Shown piece by piece: positions 11,820 to 22,169 of a DNA stretch of 64,000 bases. Positions within the stretch are counted from its first letter, which is position 1. Each line of letters begins with the position of its first letter. The position numbers and the translations under genes were made by a program. The notes beneath the pieces were generated by a model that worked only from the letters and a program-made list of their open reading frames with translations, searched no databases and was not told the DNA's origin. Source of the stretch: Cadophora sp. MPI-SDFR-AT-0126 (lineage: Eukaryota > Ascomycota > Leotiomycetes > Helotiales > Ploettnerulaceae); the NCBI GenBank assembly GCA_020747065.1, contig JAGMVK010000009.1:744001-808000 (forward strand), read 5' to 3'.

Positions 11820-12949
11820 TCACAACCTGACGCCACCTCTCGTGATAGCCATTATCTTGCATTTTGGCATAATGAAGGGTTTCTCGGGTTCAGGTGGTGC
11901 TGAATTCTGGATCTCCTCTTCACGCTCTCCCAAGCCATCATCAGTATTAGCCAATCGACGAGTCCTAGCACACTCTTTCCGCAGGAGCTGTTTCTTATAC
12001 CGCACCCTTAGACACTGGAATAGAGCTCCAAAATCATAGTCAACCATCTCCCTTACTTCAGGGTCCTCCTCCTCATCATCGTCCAAATCGACGAACTCGA
12101 AATCGCCCCGTGTGGATGGCGCATTTCTGTGACGGGCGATTACTAAGATGACTTCCTCAATACTCCTATGGATCTCGAAGAAATCTCGGAGCCAGAAGAT
12201 AGGCGAGAATTGCTCAACGTTTCCGTGCTCGTCGCTGATCTTCAATTCCTCCGCGTTAAATGCGACCGACTTCAATGACTTGATGATGGGCAATAATTTC
12301 AAGCCTATGTCCAGGACGACCTCCAGTACGATTTATCTCCACGACTGTCCGTCTCAGAGATCGGCGGGCAGGTCCAGTAGAAGGTGTCAGACAAAGTGTT
12401 GAAGTGGACCGTAGGCTCATGAAGAAAGGCGACAGGCCGGCTCGCACCATGCGGATGGCAGTACTGCAATTTGAGCGTGGTACCGAATACGAGGTGATAG
12501 AATCCCAAGCACTCGGCGCGACTCTCACGACAGGTTTGAAGGACTGCAGGCTGTCTCGACTTGATCTTTTGGAGAAGGAATTGTTTGCGGATGTTTGGTA
12601 CTTGCCAGTCGAACCATTCGGGTACAGAATTGTAGCATTGGGACATTGCCACAGCTCGGGGGAGTCTTGCAATGGCTCTCCATATTTTGAGACGAAGTCT
12701 GTACATCATGATGTAGTCAGCAGCTGTACAAGACGGTAAAGCGGCCGGGTATCTTGAAGACGCTTACTCTAGAGGTAATCGAGGAAAGCAGGTGAAAGTA
12801 TCGAGCTTATCTTCTTGGAGAGTACCTGAAGCTAAGGTTTTGGTCGTAAATTTGTTGATTTCTCCGGGCGCAATATCATCCAAGGAAAACGCGTGGAGCG
12901 CATGTTCGACGGCCAGGAGCGTATCCTCTTTCCTATGCGGGCGGTACAT
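11820..12949 (-). pseudogene. 2EXR-domain protein, apparently frameshifted
   Basis: Exon 1 (12949-12768) ends in the 2EXR hallmark TFTCFPRLPLE; exon 2 begins at 12698 with LRLKIW, joined through a GTAAGC...CAG intron. Exon 2 continues with VLQTCRESRAECLGFYHLVFG and VHFNTLSDTFYWTCPP, all family features. Around 12335-12320 the reading frame is lost: the upstream frame stops at a TAG near 12307, while the obvious continuation (LDIGLKLLPIIKSLKSVAFNAEELKISDEHG to the stop at 11820) lies in another frame. No GT-AG intron joins the two sensibly. One missing base in the short A run near 12332 would explain it. The C-terminal part is acidic (DLDDDEEEDPE) and looks well conserved, so either a recent lesion or a sequence error is possible. 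The function of 2EXR proteins is unknown; the domain resembles F-box-like N termini. Confidence 0.6.
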
Positions 12950-13992
12950 TCTGCGCTTGATCTGATCTTTTTGCTAGTTTTGGGTGAGTTGAAGATGGCG
13001 CTGTACCTTCGACTTTTCGTCGTTCGAATTTCGTGGTAGGGAACGGCAGAAAGAGCTAGGATTTTGTGTTCTCGGGGAAAATGGGTACATTGGGTACATT
13101 GGGGTGGTGGAGCTAAGCGAGGCTAGTCACGCTAGTGAAGTCAACAAACTAGCCAACATGATTCTAGGTAGGTAAATTGGGTGAAATGAGCCGACATCGA
13201 ATACATTTCTATTTCACTGTCAGTTGGTTGGTAATTCTTATGTTCCAGATGGATAAAAAGTTCATACAGTGCGGGGAACAATGCTTACTCGTAATGTCTC
13301 CATTTGGGCCAGAAATTAGCTACTTCAAACTGCAGTACAAAGAAGCACATGAAAGACTGGCAATGAAATACCAAGAAGGTAGTTTGTCCTGGCTGGATTC
13401 ACCTCAAGGTAATCTGTCCTATTTCAAGATTTCAAGAAGGCCGTGTTTACCAAAAGCTGCAGTGACCTTAATTCCACGGCAACTTCGCTCCTCCTTTGCT
13501 TCCAGATTGCCCTGTACAGATATTCGCTCCAGTCACGAAGCATAGTATTGCTTTAGAAAATAGCCACTTAATGGTTGTTCAGCATGGTAGTATTTAGCTG
13601 TTGACAGCCGATGTGTGCTACATATCCATCCATGCATCGCGTTTTCTCAAAATGAAGTAAAAGGCCCTATCTCGTACCTAAAGGCCCTCATCGGATATCA
13701 TCCTATTCCTAGTCGTAACTATGACCTTTCGAGAAATTATCATCAATATTGCCCCTCCAATCATAGCCTCTCCAATTCAGCGTAAACCATGCCCGTGTGT
13801 CTCCATGTTCTGAGACTATTTCCGAAGCTCGTTACCTAGATCCGAAGTCCTCCCCGAGTCAGACTCATGCGTCCGAAGGTAGGGATCTTGAACTGGCTCT
13901 TCTTCGTGATTGGCACATCGAAACCAAGAACGCCCCAGACAGTTAGGTCGGCTGGTCGATTGGCGAGCTTTGCAATTGCTTTGTTCATCTCA
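12950..13992. other. Intergenic region between two 2EXR genes
   Basis: About 1 kb without a recognisable gene. A 122-codon open frame at 13177-13545 on the plus strand has no motif and is not supported. Confidence 0.45.
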
Positions 13993-14892
13993 TCATGCTG
14001 TATATGTGGCTTCCGTCAAATCGATCATTTCAAGCGGTCCTCCAGATCGAACTTGCAAAACACGCTGTGATCGAGAGTCGCTGACTTGAATGTGGCCCTC
14101 GGAGTTCTCTTGCTGATCTTCCGCTTGCATCGCGCTTGGCAAGTGATTAACGGGGGGTGGTGCTGGTCTATCCACAAGAATGAAGTTCATAGCAGGACAA
14201 GTCCATGCCAAGACCCTGAGCCATTTGTAGGCGCCGAAGTGAGTATCCTTGAGTACCGTGGTATCGAAAGCCATGCGTGTGATGCCGAGGAAAGCACGAA
14301 TATCAGGGAAGGTAAGAGTCGCAGTAGCAGCCTCGAACTCATCATATGCGCAGTTGAAATTGAAATAGAGGATATCTTCAGATAATATCAGAACCTTTCC
14401 GAACGCGTCCTTGGACTTTGACAGGGGTCCAGCTCTTCCATGATTGTATTGTGCTTCGATGTGTATGTGAAAGACCGGTTTGAGGGCCTCTAAAGCCGTC
14501 GCTCTGGTCTCAGAAGACGCATAGAGAATTGCAGGATTGACGAAGGAGGAAGGGATACATGTGAGCGAGTAGGAATTTCCTAGTACGTTGAGAATGCGAG
14601 AGACCTTGCATGCTTCTTTGACGATCTTGCGGCGCAACTCAAAAGGCAGTCTTGGAAAGCAGGTGAAGGTACCGAATTGGATCTCGTCTGCCTGATTTCT
14701 CTCTTCATTTGCCTGCTGCAATTGACTGGTGTCAGAAGCGACAGTCATTGAGGTAACAGGTCTGACGACGTTGGCGGAACTTGTCATGGCAGAGTAAGAG
14801 GTCGATACCTGTTGTGAGGAAGGAAGTGGGAGTGAACTACTATCGTCTCCTGCTTTTGTGGGGCATCCAGCCAACTGGTGTTGATGAACCAT
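13993..14892 (-). CDS. 2EXR-domain protein
   Basis: Intronless open frame of 299 residues from the ATG at 14892. After a Ser/Gln-rich N-terminal region of about 80 residues comes the 2EXR signature FGTFTCFPRLPFELRRKIVKEA, then ILYASSETRATALEALKPVF and a FNFNCAYDEFE segment at the position where relatives have the conserved FNP..D..Y motif. The C terminus is Ser/Gln-rich and unstructured. The frame is open upstream to 15105, giving a possible 71-residue extension of unusual Cys/Ser-rich composition; the later start was preferred because that extension looks like untranslated sequence. This is the second of three 2EXR genes in the window, and its core is the most diverged from the signature (RKIVKEA where relatives have a Trp). 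Function unknown; the family is strongly expanded in Leotiomycetes. Confidence 0.75.
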   Translation of the reverse strand: MVHQHQLAGCPTKAGDDSSSLPLPSSQQVSTSYSAMTSSANVVRPVTSMTVASDTSQLQQANEERNQADEIQFGTFTCFPRLPFELRRKIVKEACKVSRILNVLGNSYSLTCIPSSFVNPAILYASSETRATALEALKPVFHIHIEAQYNHGRAGPLSKSKDAFGKVLILSEDILYFNFNCAYDEFEAATATLTFPDIRAFLGITRMAFDTTVLKDTHFGAYKWLRVLAWTCPAMNFILVDRPAPPPVNHLPSAMQAEDQQENSEGHIQVSDSRSQRVLQVRSGGPLEMIDLTEATYTA

Positions 14893-15162
14893 CTCGAATT
14901 TTTGTCTTGCGCCGGTTTTGTCGATGATTTTGTTTTTTGGAACGCGTCGTGTGCCCTGTAGGGGGACATATACGCTAAGCTCGGTTGATTGCAGGTAGTG
15001 TTTATTGACTTTCGAGGCGAGGGAACAGCAGTGAATGCTAAGGCAAAAACTCCTCGAAGGTGAACTGTCACAAACATGAGACAAATACTCAATTAAATTC
15101 AGCAAGTTTATGTTGTTCCCGTCCCATTCATCTTCAAGCAGATCGATCCAAGCAACGATTCA

Positions 15163-15671
15163 ATGGCTGTCAACAAAGCAAAGATGGACGCAGTGTCAAC
15201 CTTAAAAGAAGATGTCTCTGGCTGTAGGCTCGAATCAATTCTCTTTGAATCAATCACAGCTAATGTTCTTACAGATACGACGCGGCACTATAGCGCGATT
15301 GCAGAACAGATCATTAAAATTCCCACATCTGTCATCAGCTCACCAACTGGTAAGTATTTATTTCGTGATGCACCTGAGATGAATCGCCAGCTAATCTTGG
15401 ATCAGATTTCAGCAAGTACAATCAGACTCCTCGTGCGAGAACCCTCCGTATCACAGAAATCATTGTCCAGTTGTTGAGTTTCGCAGCCATGGCATTCTAT
15501 ATTTGTTTCGTCGTCCACCCTCGGTGCCTCCGCGAAATCCGCAAGCTGCACAATATCGAAAGCCGATCCGCCCCCGTCAGAAAGATGAAATTAAAGGAGG
15601 TTATGTCATATTTCATTACGGGCCTGGTTGTGATCGAGCTTCTGATTCTCGCTCTGCCATCGTATCTCTGA
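15163..15671 (+). CDS. Small two-helix membrane protein, unrecognised family
   Basis: Two exons, 15163-15349 and 15406-15671, encode 150 residues. The intron (15350-15405, 56 nt) has a GTAAGT donor and a GCTAATC branch 10 nt before the CAG acceptor, and its removal converts two short open frames into one continuous frame, which supports a real gene. The first 70 residues are soluble and mixed in charge. Two hydrophobic helices follow (LLSFAAMAFYICFVV and YFITGLVVIELLILALPSYL), separated by a strongly basic loop of about 35 residues rich in Arg and Lys. There is no signal peptide. No family was recognised. It sits 270 bp from the neighbouring 2EXR gene in divergent orientation and 550 bp before a second small two-helix ORF. 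Confidence 0.6.
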
Positions 15672-16225
15672 TGATGCCAATTTGGTCTCACTTCGTCCAT
15701 TGGACCCGCCCAGTCCGGATAAGGTTCATGCAGAGTTGGTGGTCAGAGTTGGACGAAGGCAAAACCAGATAAGACTATCGAGTGTGTGAGAATGAAACAA
15801 ATTCGAGAGACCGTCGGGGTTCTTAAGATAGTATAATCTTCTTGAGAATTTCATAATCGATTGTGGACTATTGCATTGTGACGTTGTGACATTTCTGAAA
15901 GCTGTCTCGTCGTAAACAGTCATAATCTGCATGTTCAAAGATGAATTCGAAGTAGCAATACCTAAAGATATACTTGAGTACAATGAAAGCCATTAGGCAT
16001 TCACTGCATGCCACAAAACAAGAAAGTTTGAAGGTACTTGGCGAATTGAGTAAGAGGCGCCTTTCTCCTCTTTAGCCTCCCTCGAAGCTTTATTTCACAC
16101 GAAAAATCCAATGCGTGAAACGCCATCTTAATTTTTGCTGGTAATAACATCAGTAGGAACTCTGAATTCTCTCTCAAAAAATCTCACTGACAATCAGCTA
16201 GGGTCTATTCAACCGCCAGACCACC
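15672..16225. other. Intergenic region
   Basis: Between two small membrane-protein ORFs on the plus strand; nothing recognised. Confidence 0.4.
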
Positions 16226-16513
16226 ATGTACCTCCCAACAGCGACCCCGAAACACACCGATTCGAACGCCGCTATACATAGCATGTTTCTTCTCGCTGTT
16301 GTGTTATGCCTCACCTATCTACTTGCCTCGGCCATCGTCGAAGCTAGCCGCAGCTTCGTACTATATCTCAGCAATCCTTTCGAAGTTACAGCGCGAGGCC
16401 TGCTGGGCGCCATGTTTTGTCTGTTTGGGCTCTTCTTCGCTATCATTCTCACTTTCGAAAGCGCATTGCATGCCTTCAAACCACACTCCGGTCTTCTTCG
16501 GTGGGATGACTAG
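16226..16513 (+). CDS. Small two-helix membrane protein, hypothetical
   Basis: Intronless, 95 residues. Two hydrophobic segments (MFLLAVVLCLTYLLASAIV and LLGAMFCLFGLFFAIILTF) flank a short polar loop; the N terminus is short and polar, and the C terminus ends in FKPHSGLLRWDD. No family was recognised. Supporting evidence is limited to the clean double-helix hydropathy pattern and the similar topology of the gene 550 bp upstream (15163-15671), with which it shares no obvious sequence identity. It could be a genuine orphan or a chance ORF. Confidence 0.4.
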   Translation: MYLPTATPKHTDSNAAIHSMFLLAVVLCLTYLLASAIVEASRSFVLYLSNPFEVTARGLLGAMFCLFGLFFAIILTFESALHAFKPHSGLLRWDD

Positions 16514-16932
16514 CCTCGGGCATAGTGGATTGGAAAGACGATATCAAGAGATATGATACTTCCTATTCAGCAAAAAAGGGAGTCTGGATGGATAGAGAGA
16601 TGCAAATATAGAAGACCAAGATCAGTCGTGGGGAGATCTGTACACGATCTCATCGCTTACAGACTTGAGGGCTCCTGACATTTCTGAATGCTTGTACTCT
16701 CCTACCTCTTACCTTTGTACACTCTCATTCAATTGACAGATGGGCAGCTCATGGATGAATGCAAATGTGACTGTTCTTTGCAATACATCTGCTTTTGAAA
16801 GACTGGCTTGAGCCCAAGTCAATGATTTTCGTGATTAAACAAACTCAGGTAAGTTGCAATCCCAGCACACTGCTACCGGTAGTAATTCCTGACAGAAACC
16901 TAGACAGACGAGGGAGGAGGAGCAAGCACTTG
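16514..16932. other. Intergenic region
   Basis: No gene recognised between the small membrane ORF and the decayed DUF7580 gene. Confidence 0.4.
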
Positions 16933-18327
16933 TCATTCACCAAGCTGCAACATCGCAAACCCGCGCTCAAGCTTCTCTAACTCGCACACCACATCTTGAT
17001 ATACTGCAGCTTTTAAATTCTCATTGCTCAAATCACTGGACCCCTGACCAAAATCACAATTCAAGCATTTCCTTACAATCTTTCCGTACATGGGACCCAG
17101 GGATGAGCTTATGGTCTCGCTCAACCGGCTCGCAACAAGGAAGTCCGAGAGGGCATTACACTGGCCATTTATCATATCTTTGTTCTTGTACAAGCTTCGA
17201 AGCGGTGCTTGGAAAGCGAGTTCGATCAGTGCCACGCCCAGACTGAAGAGATACGGATTACGGATCATATGTCCAACGACGTTATCAGCATCCTGATCAT
17301 CTTGCTCGATTGAAATAGGTGATTTATCGGAACCAACTTGCACATTAAGATGGGGTGATGAGATGGATGTCGAATCATCGAATTCCCCATGTCAAAAGAA
17401 GATCATGTCCTCACCATGCCAGAATTTTTTCAGCAGAGGTGTGGCGTGGAATTGCAAGGCCGCTTCAGCAAGTCGAGTTGCTAGCCTCAGCCTCTCGTAC
17501 TCCAGGAATTGATCAGACTCTGCTTTACCATGCATAAATTCAATTATTGACGCAAGGGATTCGGGTTGTGTATAGTTGTGTACCGTTACCGGAGCTGCGA
17601 AGTAGACAAGATGTTAGCAAGGCCCAGATTTCTGGAAGTAGCCTAGGTACTTATTCTCCCGAGACCGTGAGTAGTTGCAGGACTTGCGGAGTTGATGACA
17701 GAAATCGTGCTGTATACAGAAGTCAGGAAGTGACGAGTGTTGCGGTGCAGTGCTTGCCGGTAAGAGGCAAGAGGTTGCCCTCGCTTGTCGATTTGTTGTT
17801 GACACGAGAGAGCTGGAGTCGGGCTGGTAGACGTTTAGCTCTCGACTAATGGAGCAGACTGGTGAGTCCTACATGAAGCGTACGCTCTTCTGTGTTTTCA
17901 TCTTCTTCCGAGGCTGCTGAGTCTCCGTCTGCGTCTCCGAATTCCGGATCAAGGCTCGCTGGCCAGGCAGGTTCGACGATCCATCTCCACACGTGGTCAG
18001 TTTTTGTAGATCATTTGGCGAGCTTTGAAGAAATGAGGATTCTACTGATATCCACTAATATATGACAAGTTAGTGCTGCCCTATACGTTGTCGGATATAA
18101 CGAAAGCTCGGAATAGAGAGAAATAACCTCACCACAGGCTCTAAAGTGGCAAGTGCCTCACTACGATCATGCGCGAATGCAATGTTGAAGCGAACAAAGG
18201 ATGCCGCTGAATCTGTCGACCCAACGTTCTTTGGGAGTAGCTGGAAATGCGCATAGTGCTCTGTATGATGTTGACATGCTATCCCAATTGCATCGTACAG
18301 TTGGGCGGACGCCCTCTGAATCAACAT
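16933..18327 (-). pseudogene. Decayed DUF7580-type gene, 5' truncated
   Basis: A single minus-strand reading frame carries recognisable DUF7580 segments in the right order: ASFVRFNIAFAHDRSEA, QKSVRFM, DFCHQLRKSCNYSRSRENKYLGY, HLVYF, ERLRLATRLAEAALQFHATPLL, KFWHGEDMIFF, SPHLNVQV and YLFSLGVALIELAFQAPL (kinase-like C-terminal lobe), ending at 16933. The frame is interrupted by TAG at 17871-17869, TAA at 17616-17614 and TGA at 17394-17392; two more stops (18072-18070, 18057-18055) might lie in a lost intron. Each of the three internal stops could arise from CAG, CAA or CGA by one C-to-T change, without frame loss. The N-terminal third expected for the family is missing; homology stops at about 18327-18338, where an unrelated gene fragment starts on the other strand. 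The product is presumably non-functional. Confidence 0.7.
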
Positions 18328-18340
18328 TGATTTGTCACAG

Positions 18341-19660
18341 AAAGTGATTATGAAAGCGACGAGTCATCGGCAAGTGCGGACACAGAAGATCACCTTCCCG
18401 CTCTTATATCCTCCTTGGGAGCCTACATTGGAAGTCTCATGGAGCTGCTTCCTTCGATGGAGGCGACCTTAAAATCGTTGGACTGGCAGGAAATGGAGGC
18501 TCATTCAAGTCAACCAGTGGGATTTTAGTTCTCCGGCCCTGCACAACCATATGTGTTGAAAGTGTACGACAAATTTCCGTTGTCTGACATGCACTTGATG
18601 CATCGCCCGGGCGAGGCCAATTGGCAGCGACACGTTTCCCTGCGAGCGATAGATAACCAATAAGACACTGATCTTCCCCAAGAGCTGCCAAAAGTCACAT
18701 TTGTTGCAATTTCCGAGTTTCATGACTCTGGACTTGGTTCGTCAGTTCCAGCACGATCATCATATGCGGTTACTGTTGCATCTCATTCATCATTCCAGAC
18801 CACAGCGGAAGACAAAGACAGTGGGAATATCAAAGTGCCTCTTACCCCCGAGGAAGTCTCCGAGGGCAAACTTTTCGATTGCAGTATTTGTGGACATCAC
18901 TTGACCAACATTAGAGATCGTATGGACTGGAGGTAATGTTAAAGCCTTCTTCCTACACCAGTTCTGAAGCAGCACTAACAGGGTCACAGACGACATGTAT
19001 TTTCAGATCTCAAGCCTTACTTGCGTACCGTCTCTGGATGTAACGATGAATATAAGGCCTTTACGACTCGGAAGCTATGGGAAGAGCACGAATTTGGTCA
19101 GCATCGACTGGTTCGACGCTGGGCTTGTGCAACATGTCAATACAAGCTAGCTCTCCAGAGGACTGGCGTGCCCATCTGATACAGGTTCACCAGCTTTCCT
19201 TAACAGAGGGGCGATATCCTCTCGACCCTCGACTGTTTCGAAGTTCATGAGCCAGTCCCAGTCGAGTCACTGCGCTGCCCGTTGTGTTTAGAAGTCCCAG
19301 GAAACTCCAAAGAAATTTCGCGACACACGTTGGAAAGCACATGGAAATAATCGCACTCGCAGCATTGCCCAGAGATGTGGACTCAACGGATTCTGAGTCT
19401 AGGGCTTCAGGCGTGTCAGAGCGCAGCCCTATTGACCTGTCAAGGTCTCGCTGGCCAACATACCGCAGCGTTAGCATTAGTGACGTGTCAAGTCCTCCCT
19501 TGTCAAGTCCTTATCACTCCCCACGAGAAGTCGAGGTTCAAGATAGTGAAGAATCTGAGGAGCACGCTAATACGGAATATCTTCCGAGCCAGGAAGATGC
19601 AGTTTTTGCGCATTTTGTGGCAAATGGGACGCATGCCAACCTCACGAGTGACTACTTGAA
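18341..19660 (+). pseudogene. Decayed C2H2-type zinc-finger gene fragment
   Basis: The segment opens directly at a splice acceptor (TTTGTCACAG at 18331-18340) with SDYESDESSASADTEDHLPALI, a region that is internal in fungal C2H2 proteins. Further matches are AQPYVLKVYDKFPL, EANWQRHV, FDCSICGHHL, WRRHVFSDLKPYLRTV (rebuilt over an intact intron at about 18934-18990), LWEEHEFGQHRLVRRWACATC, ESLRCPLCLEVPG and HVGKHMEIIALAALPRD. The finger pattern is the degenerate multi-finger array of fungal C2H2 signalling-type proteins. Disruptions: TAG at 18526, TAA at 18661 and frame shifts near 19150, 19230 and 19300. The 5' exons are absent; their place is taken by the truncated DUF7580 gene on the opposite strand. 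The boundary with the following C2H2 gene (about 19660) is approximate. Confidence 0.6.
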
Positions 19661-21368
19661 GCTGGGTCAAGATGAGGCTATTTGCAGAAGCTCCCAAAGA
19701 GCTACCTGGGCTTTCTGTCCAAGCCTCCAACAGATCCAGGAGAACATACTGCAACCGCTGTTGGCAAAGACTTCTCTACAGGAATTCCACCCTATTGTCA
19801 AAGATTGCCCGAGGAGAATGCTTAGCAAGGAGACCGTGTGTCTTCGTGATCTTGAAAATACTCTTATTCGCCTGGCTTTCGTAAGTCAATATTCTCGATA
19901 CATTCATAATTGCAAATCTCCACTGACATCTTACAGGAGAAGGCGCGTACCGCGCAATCTCTTCTAACCTTTGGGCATGCCGCGCTGCGATTTATCCAAG
20001 TGACCGTAGAGCATCTAAGCGACAAGGAGAAGGTTCGGCCACGAGAGAAATCGTATACGAATGGCTACATTGTTGATCTCCGGAATCGGTTGATCATGTT
20101 CAGTCAGCAGTTACAAGTGGCAAAAGACAACGCTACCCAAGACGAACTGCACAGTCGCACTCTTCGATCGGATCCCGAGACATCGGGAGGAAGTGATGGA
20201 GTTCGAAAGCAGAACTCCCGATTTGATATCCCCGCCAGCCGAACTCTTGATAACATCGACCAATTTATTGCCCAATCTAACAACGAAAAAGAGAGTGCAC
20301 AGTTGAAGCAGAAAAAGGGACTACTGATGAATCGACAAGCAGCGTGAGTCTACGTCTCAAATCATCAGTGGATCCACACGCTGACTTCTTTCAGTCTTGA
20401 CTCCATATCTGCAAAGTTGGCATCCAATCCGTCAGTAATCCCAGAAGCTAGAATTAGATATCCTAATCTCGTGTACTAATACAACTCTAGATCTGCAACG
20501 TCTTATCTTGGCGCTGAGATAAAATTCTTCGATGATGTCGCGACGAACAGTAGACCAGCTGAGTTTGATACACTCAGGAACAAGGGGGAGGCATTCTTGG
20601 ATTCCACGGGATTGCAAGTTGAAACGACTGAAGTCGTCTCATCGGTGTCACATACTCAAAGCATCCAGAGAGGTCTCAGCGAAGAAGCTGACAAAGATGA
20701 AGAAGTTGCAGAAATTTTGCGAGATGTGGAACGACGCTTGAAAAAAAAACTCAGCAGGAGAATTGTCTCCCAAACGATGCAAAGAGCCCGGTTGCAACAA
20801 AGCATTCATGCGCCTTTGTGATCTTGCAAGGCACGAGAAGATGCATTCACGTCCTTGGAAATGCCCGGTAGAGAGCTGCAAGTACCATGAACTTGGCTGG
20901 CTAACTGAAAAAGAGATGGACAGACACTACTACGATAAGCATAATGCTTCGCAGCCAGTCTTCGAGTGCCATTACAAACCATGTCCTTACCGGTCAAAGC
21001 GAGAGTCTAATTGCAAACAGCATATGGAGAAAGCTCATGGCTGAAACTATGTGCGGTCGAAGAAGAAAGGCAAGGTTGAACTTCCCGAAGCACCTCTATT
21101 TGCCGACGCAACAATCCCAGAGCAAGGGATGACCCTTGATGCCGACACAGCTCTCTTACAATACGCAAGATCCCCAAGTGCCCAGCCAAGCTTGGCCGAC
21201 CTTAAAAGCGGCGACTTCACTCTCTTTCAGAGTTCTAGCGGAAAACTAGAATTGCAAAGGAATTCACTCCTGCTGATACTGGTTCCTACTCCTCGTGAGC
21301 CTTGTAGAGCAGCTCCCCTTTGTTATCTTTCGGGACTGATGCCAGCCTGGGAGGATTCACTGCTGTAA
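19661..21368 (+). pseudogene. Second C2H2-type zinc-finger protein, frameshifted in an A9 tract
   Basis: Exons ending at 19880, then 19937-20343, 20395-20430 and from 20491 onward join in frame. Family landmarks: IQENILQPLLAKTSLQEFHPIV, KETVCLRDLENTLIRLAF, VTVEHLSDKEKVRPREKSYTNGY, DVERRLKKK, then three C2H2-like fingers (CKEPGCNKAFMRLCDLARHEKMH, CPVESC...HYYDKH, CHYKPCPYRSKRESNCKQHMEKAH). The coiled N-terminal part and the fingers are in different frames; the switch falls on nine A residues at 20741-20749, and one A fewer restores a continuous frame. A TGA at 21042-21044 replaces the usual Trp after EKAHG (one G-to-A change); the same frame stays open to 21368. No clean start codon was found, because the frame runs in from the preceding fragment. 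It could be an intact gene with a sequence error or an early pseudogene. Confidence 0.55.
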
Positions 21369-22169
21369 GCAGGACCTAGCAACAGGAAATCAAGAGACAA
21401 GATCCGGCTTTTGTAGATGGCTCGGAAATGACAATGGAAGTCGCCGAGAGTATCTGGGAGGTTGATAAGAATATTATTCATGGAATACAACTCACGATTA
21501 TGCCGATACAGAACTTGCGGTCAGAGTCTACCACGTTGACCATTGAAATCCTTCTCATCTCGTGCAGTGAACAGGAAGATTGCAGATTATTCTAGGTTCG
21601 TAACAGAGTATCGGAACCTGGAACGGCCTTGTTGGTGGAAGAAAACTTTGGAATACCACTCGAAATCAAGCTCCTAACAATATCCGCCCGTCAAGTGGCC
21701 AATGTTTGGCCTCGCTTAATTAAGTAAGCAATCAACACTGCCAGAATGCAAGAAACAACGGCTAAAGTGCAGCTGTGACAGATCAACCTAGCTCAAGAAG
21801 ACTTGGTGCATGTTTCACTTTGCTCTTCTGGAAGATATCTTCAATGGAGGCAGTCCCGTCAGTTTCAAAGAATGAGGGTCACGTGTAGGTCAGCGGGTAA
21901 TCATTACGTAAGGAATTCCGGCGGCCACAAACGTGCAAACAGCTCATTTCAGCGATCCATCCAATGCATAGACGAGACATCCAACGGTTGTACCATTCAC
22001 TGCACGAGCAGTCTTGAAACCCATCTCATTCTTACCTAAACCTGCTTCATGCCGTTGTCACTTGTGCTGAGTTGGAGTACGATTAGATCGCACACTTTCC
22101 CGGCTGCGAGGCTATCAAAGCTCCCCGCCCATACATCTCACGGGAGGAGGGTCTCAACGCCGACGCTGC
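21369..22169. other. Intergenic or decayed sequence
   Basis: About 800 bp between the C2H2 gene and the JmjC-like gene. Short open stretches occur in the first half but carry no convincing motif; remnants of the C2H2 gene tail cannot be excluded. Confidence 0.4.

Noticed and set aside
12305..12440. Possible intron to rescue the frameshifted 2EXR gene
   Set aside because: Available donors are weak and would delete the conserved FNTLSDTFYW segment, so a frame lesion is more likely.
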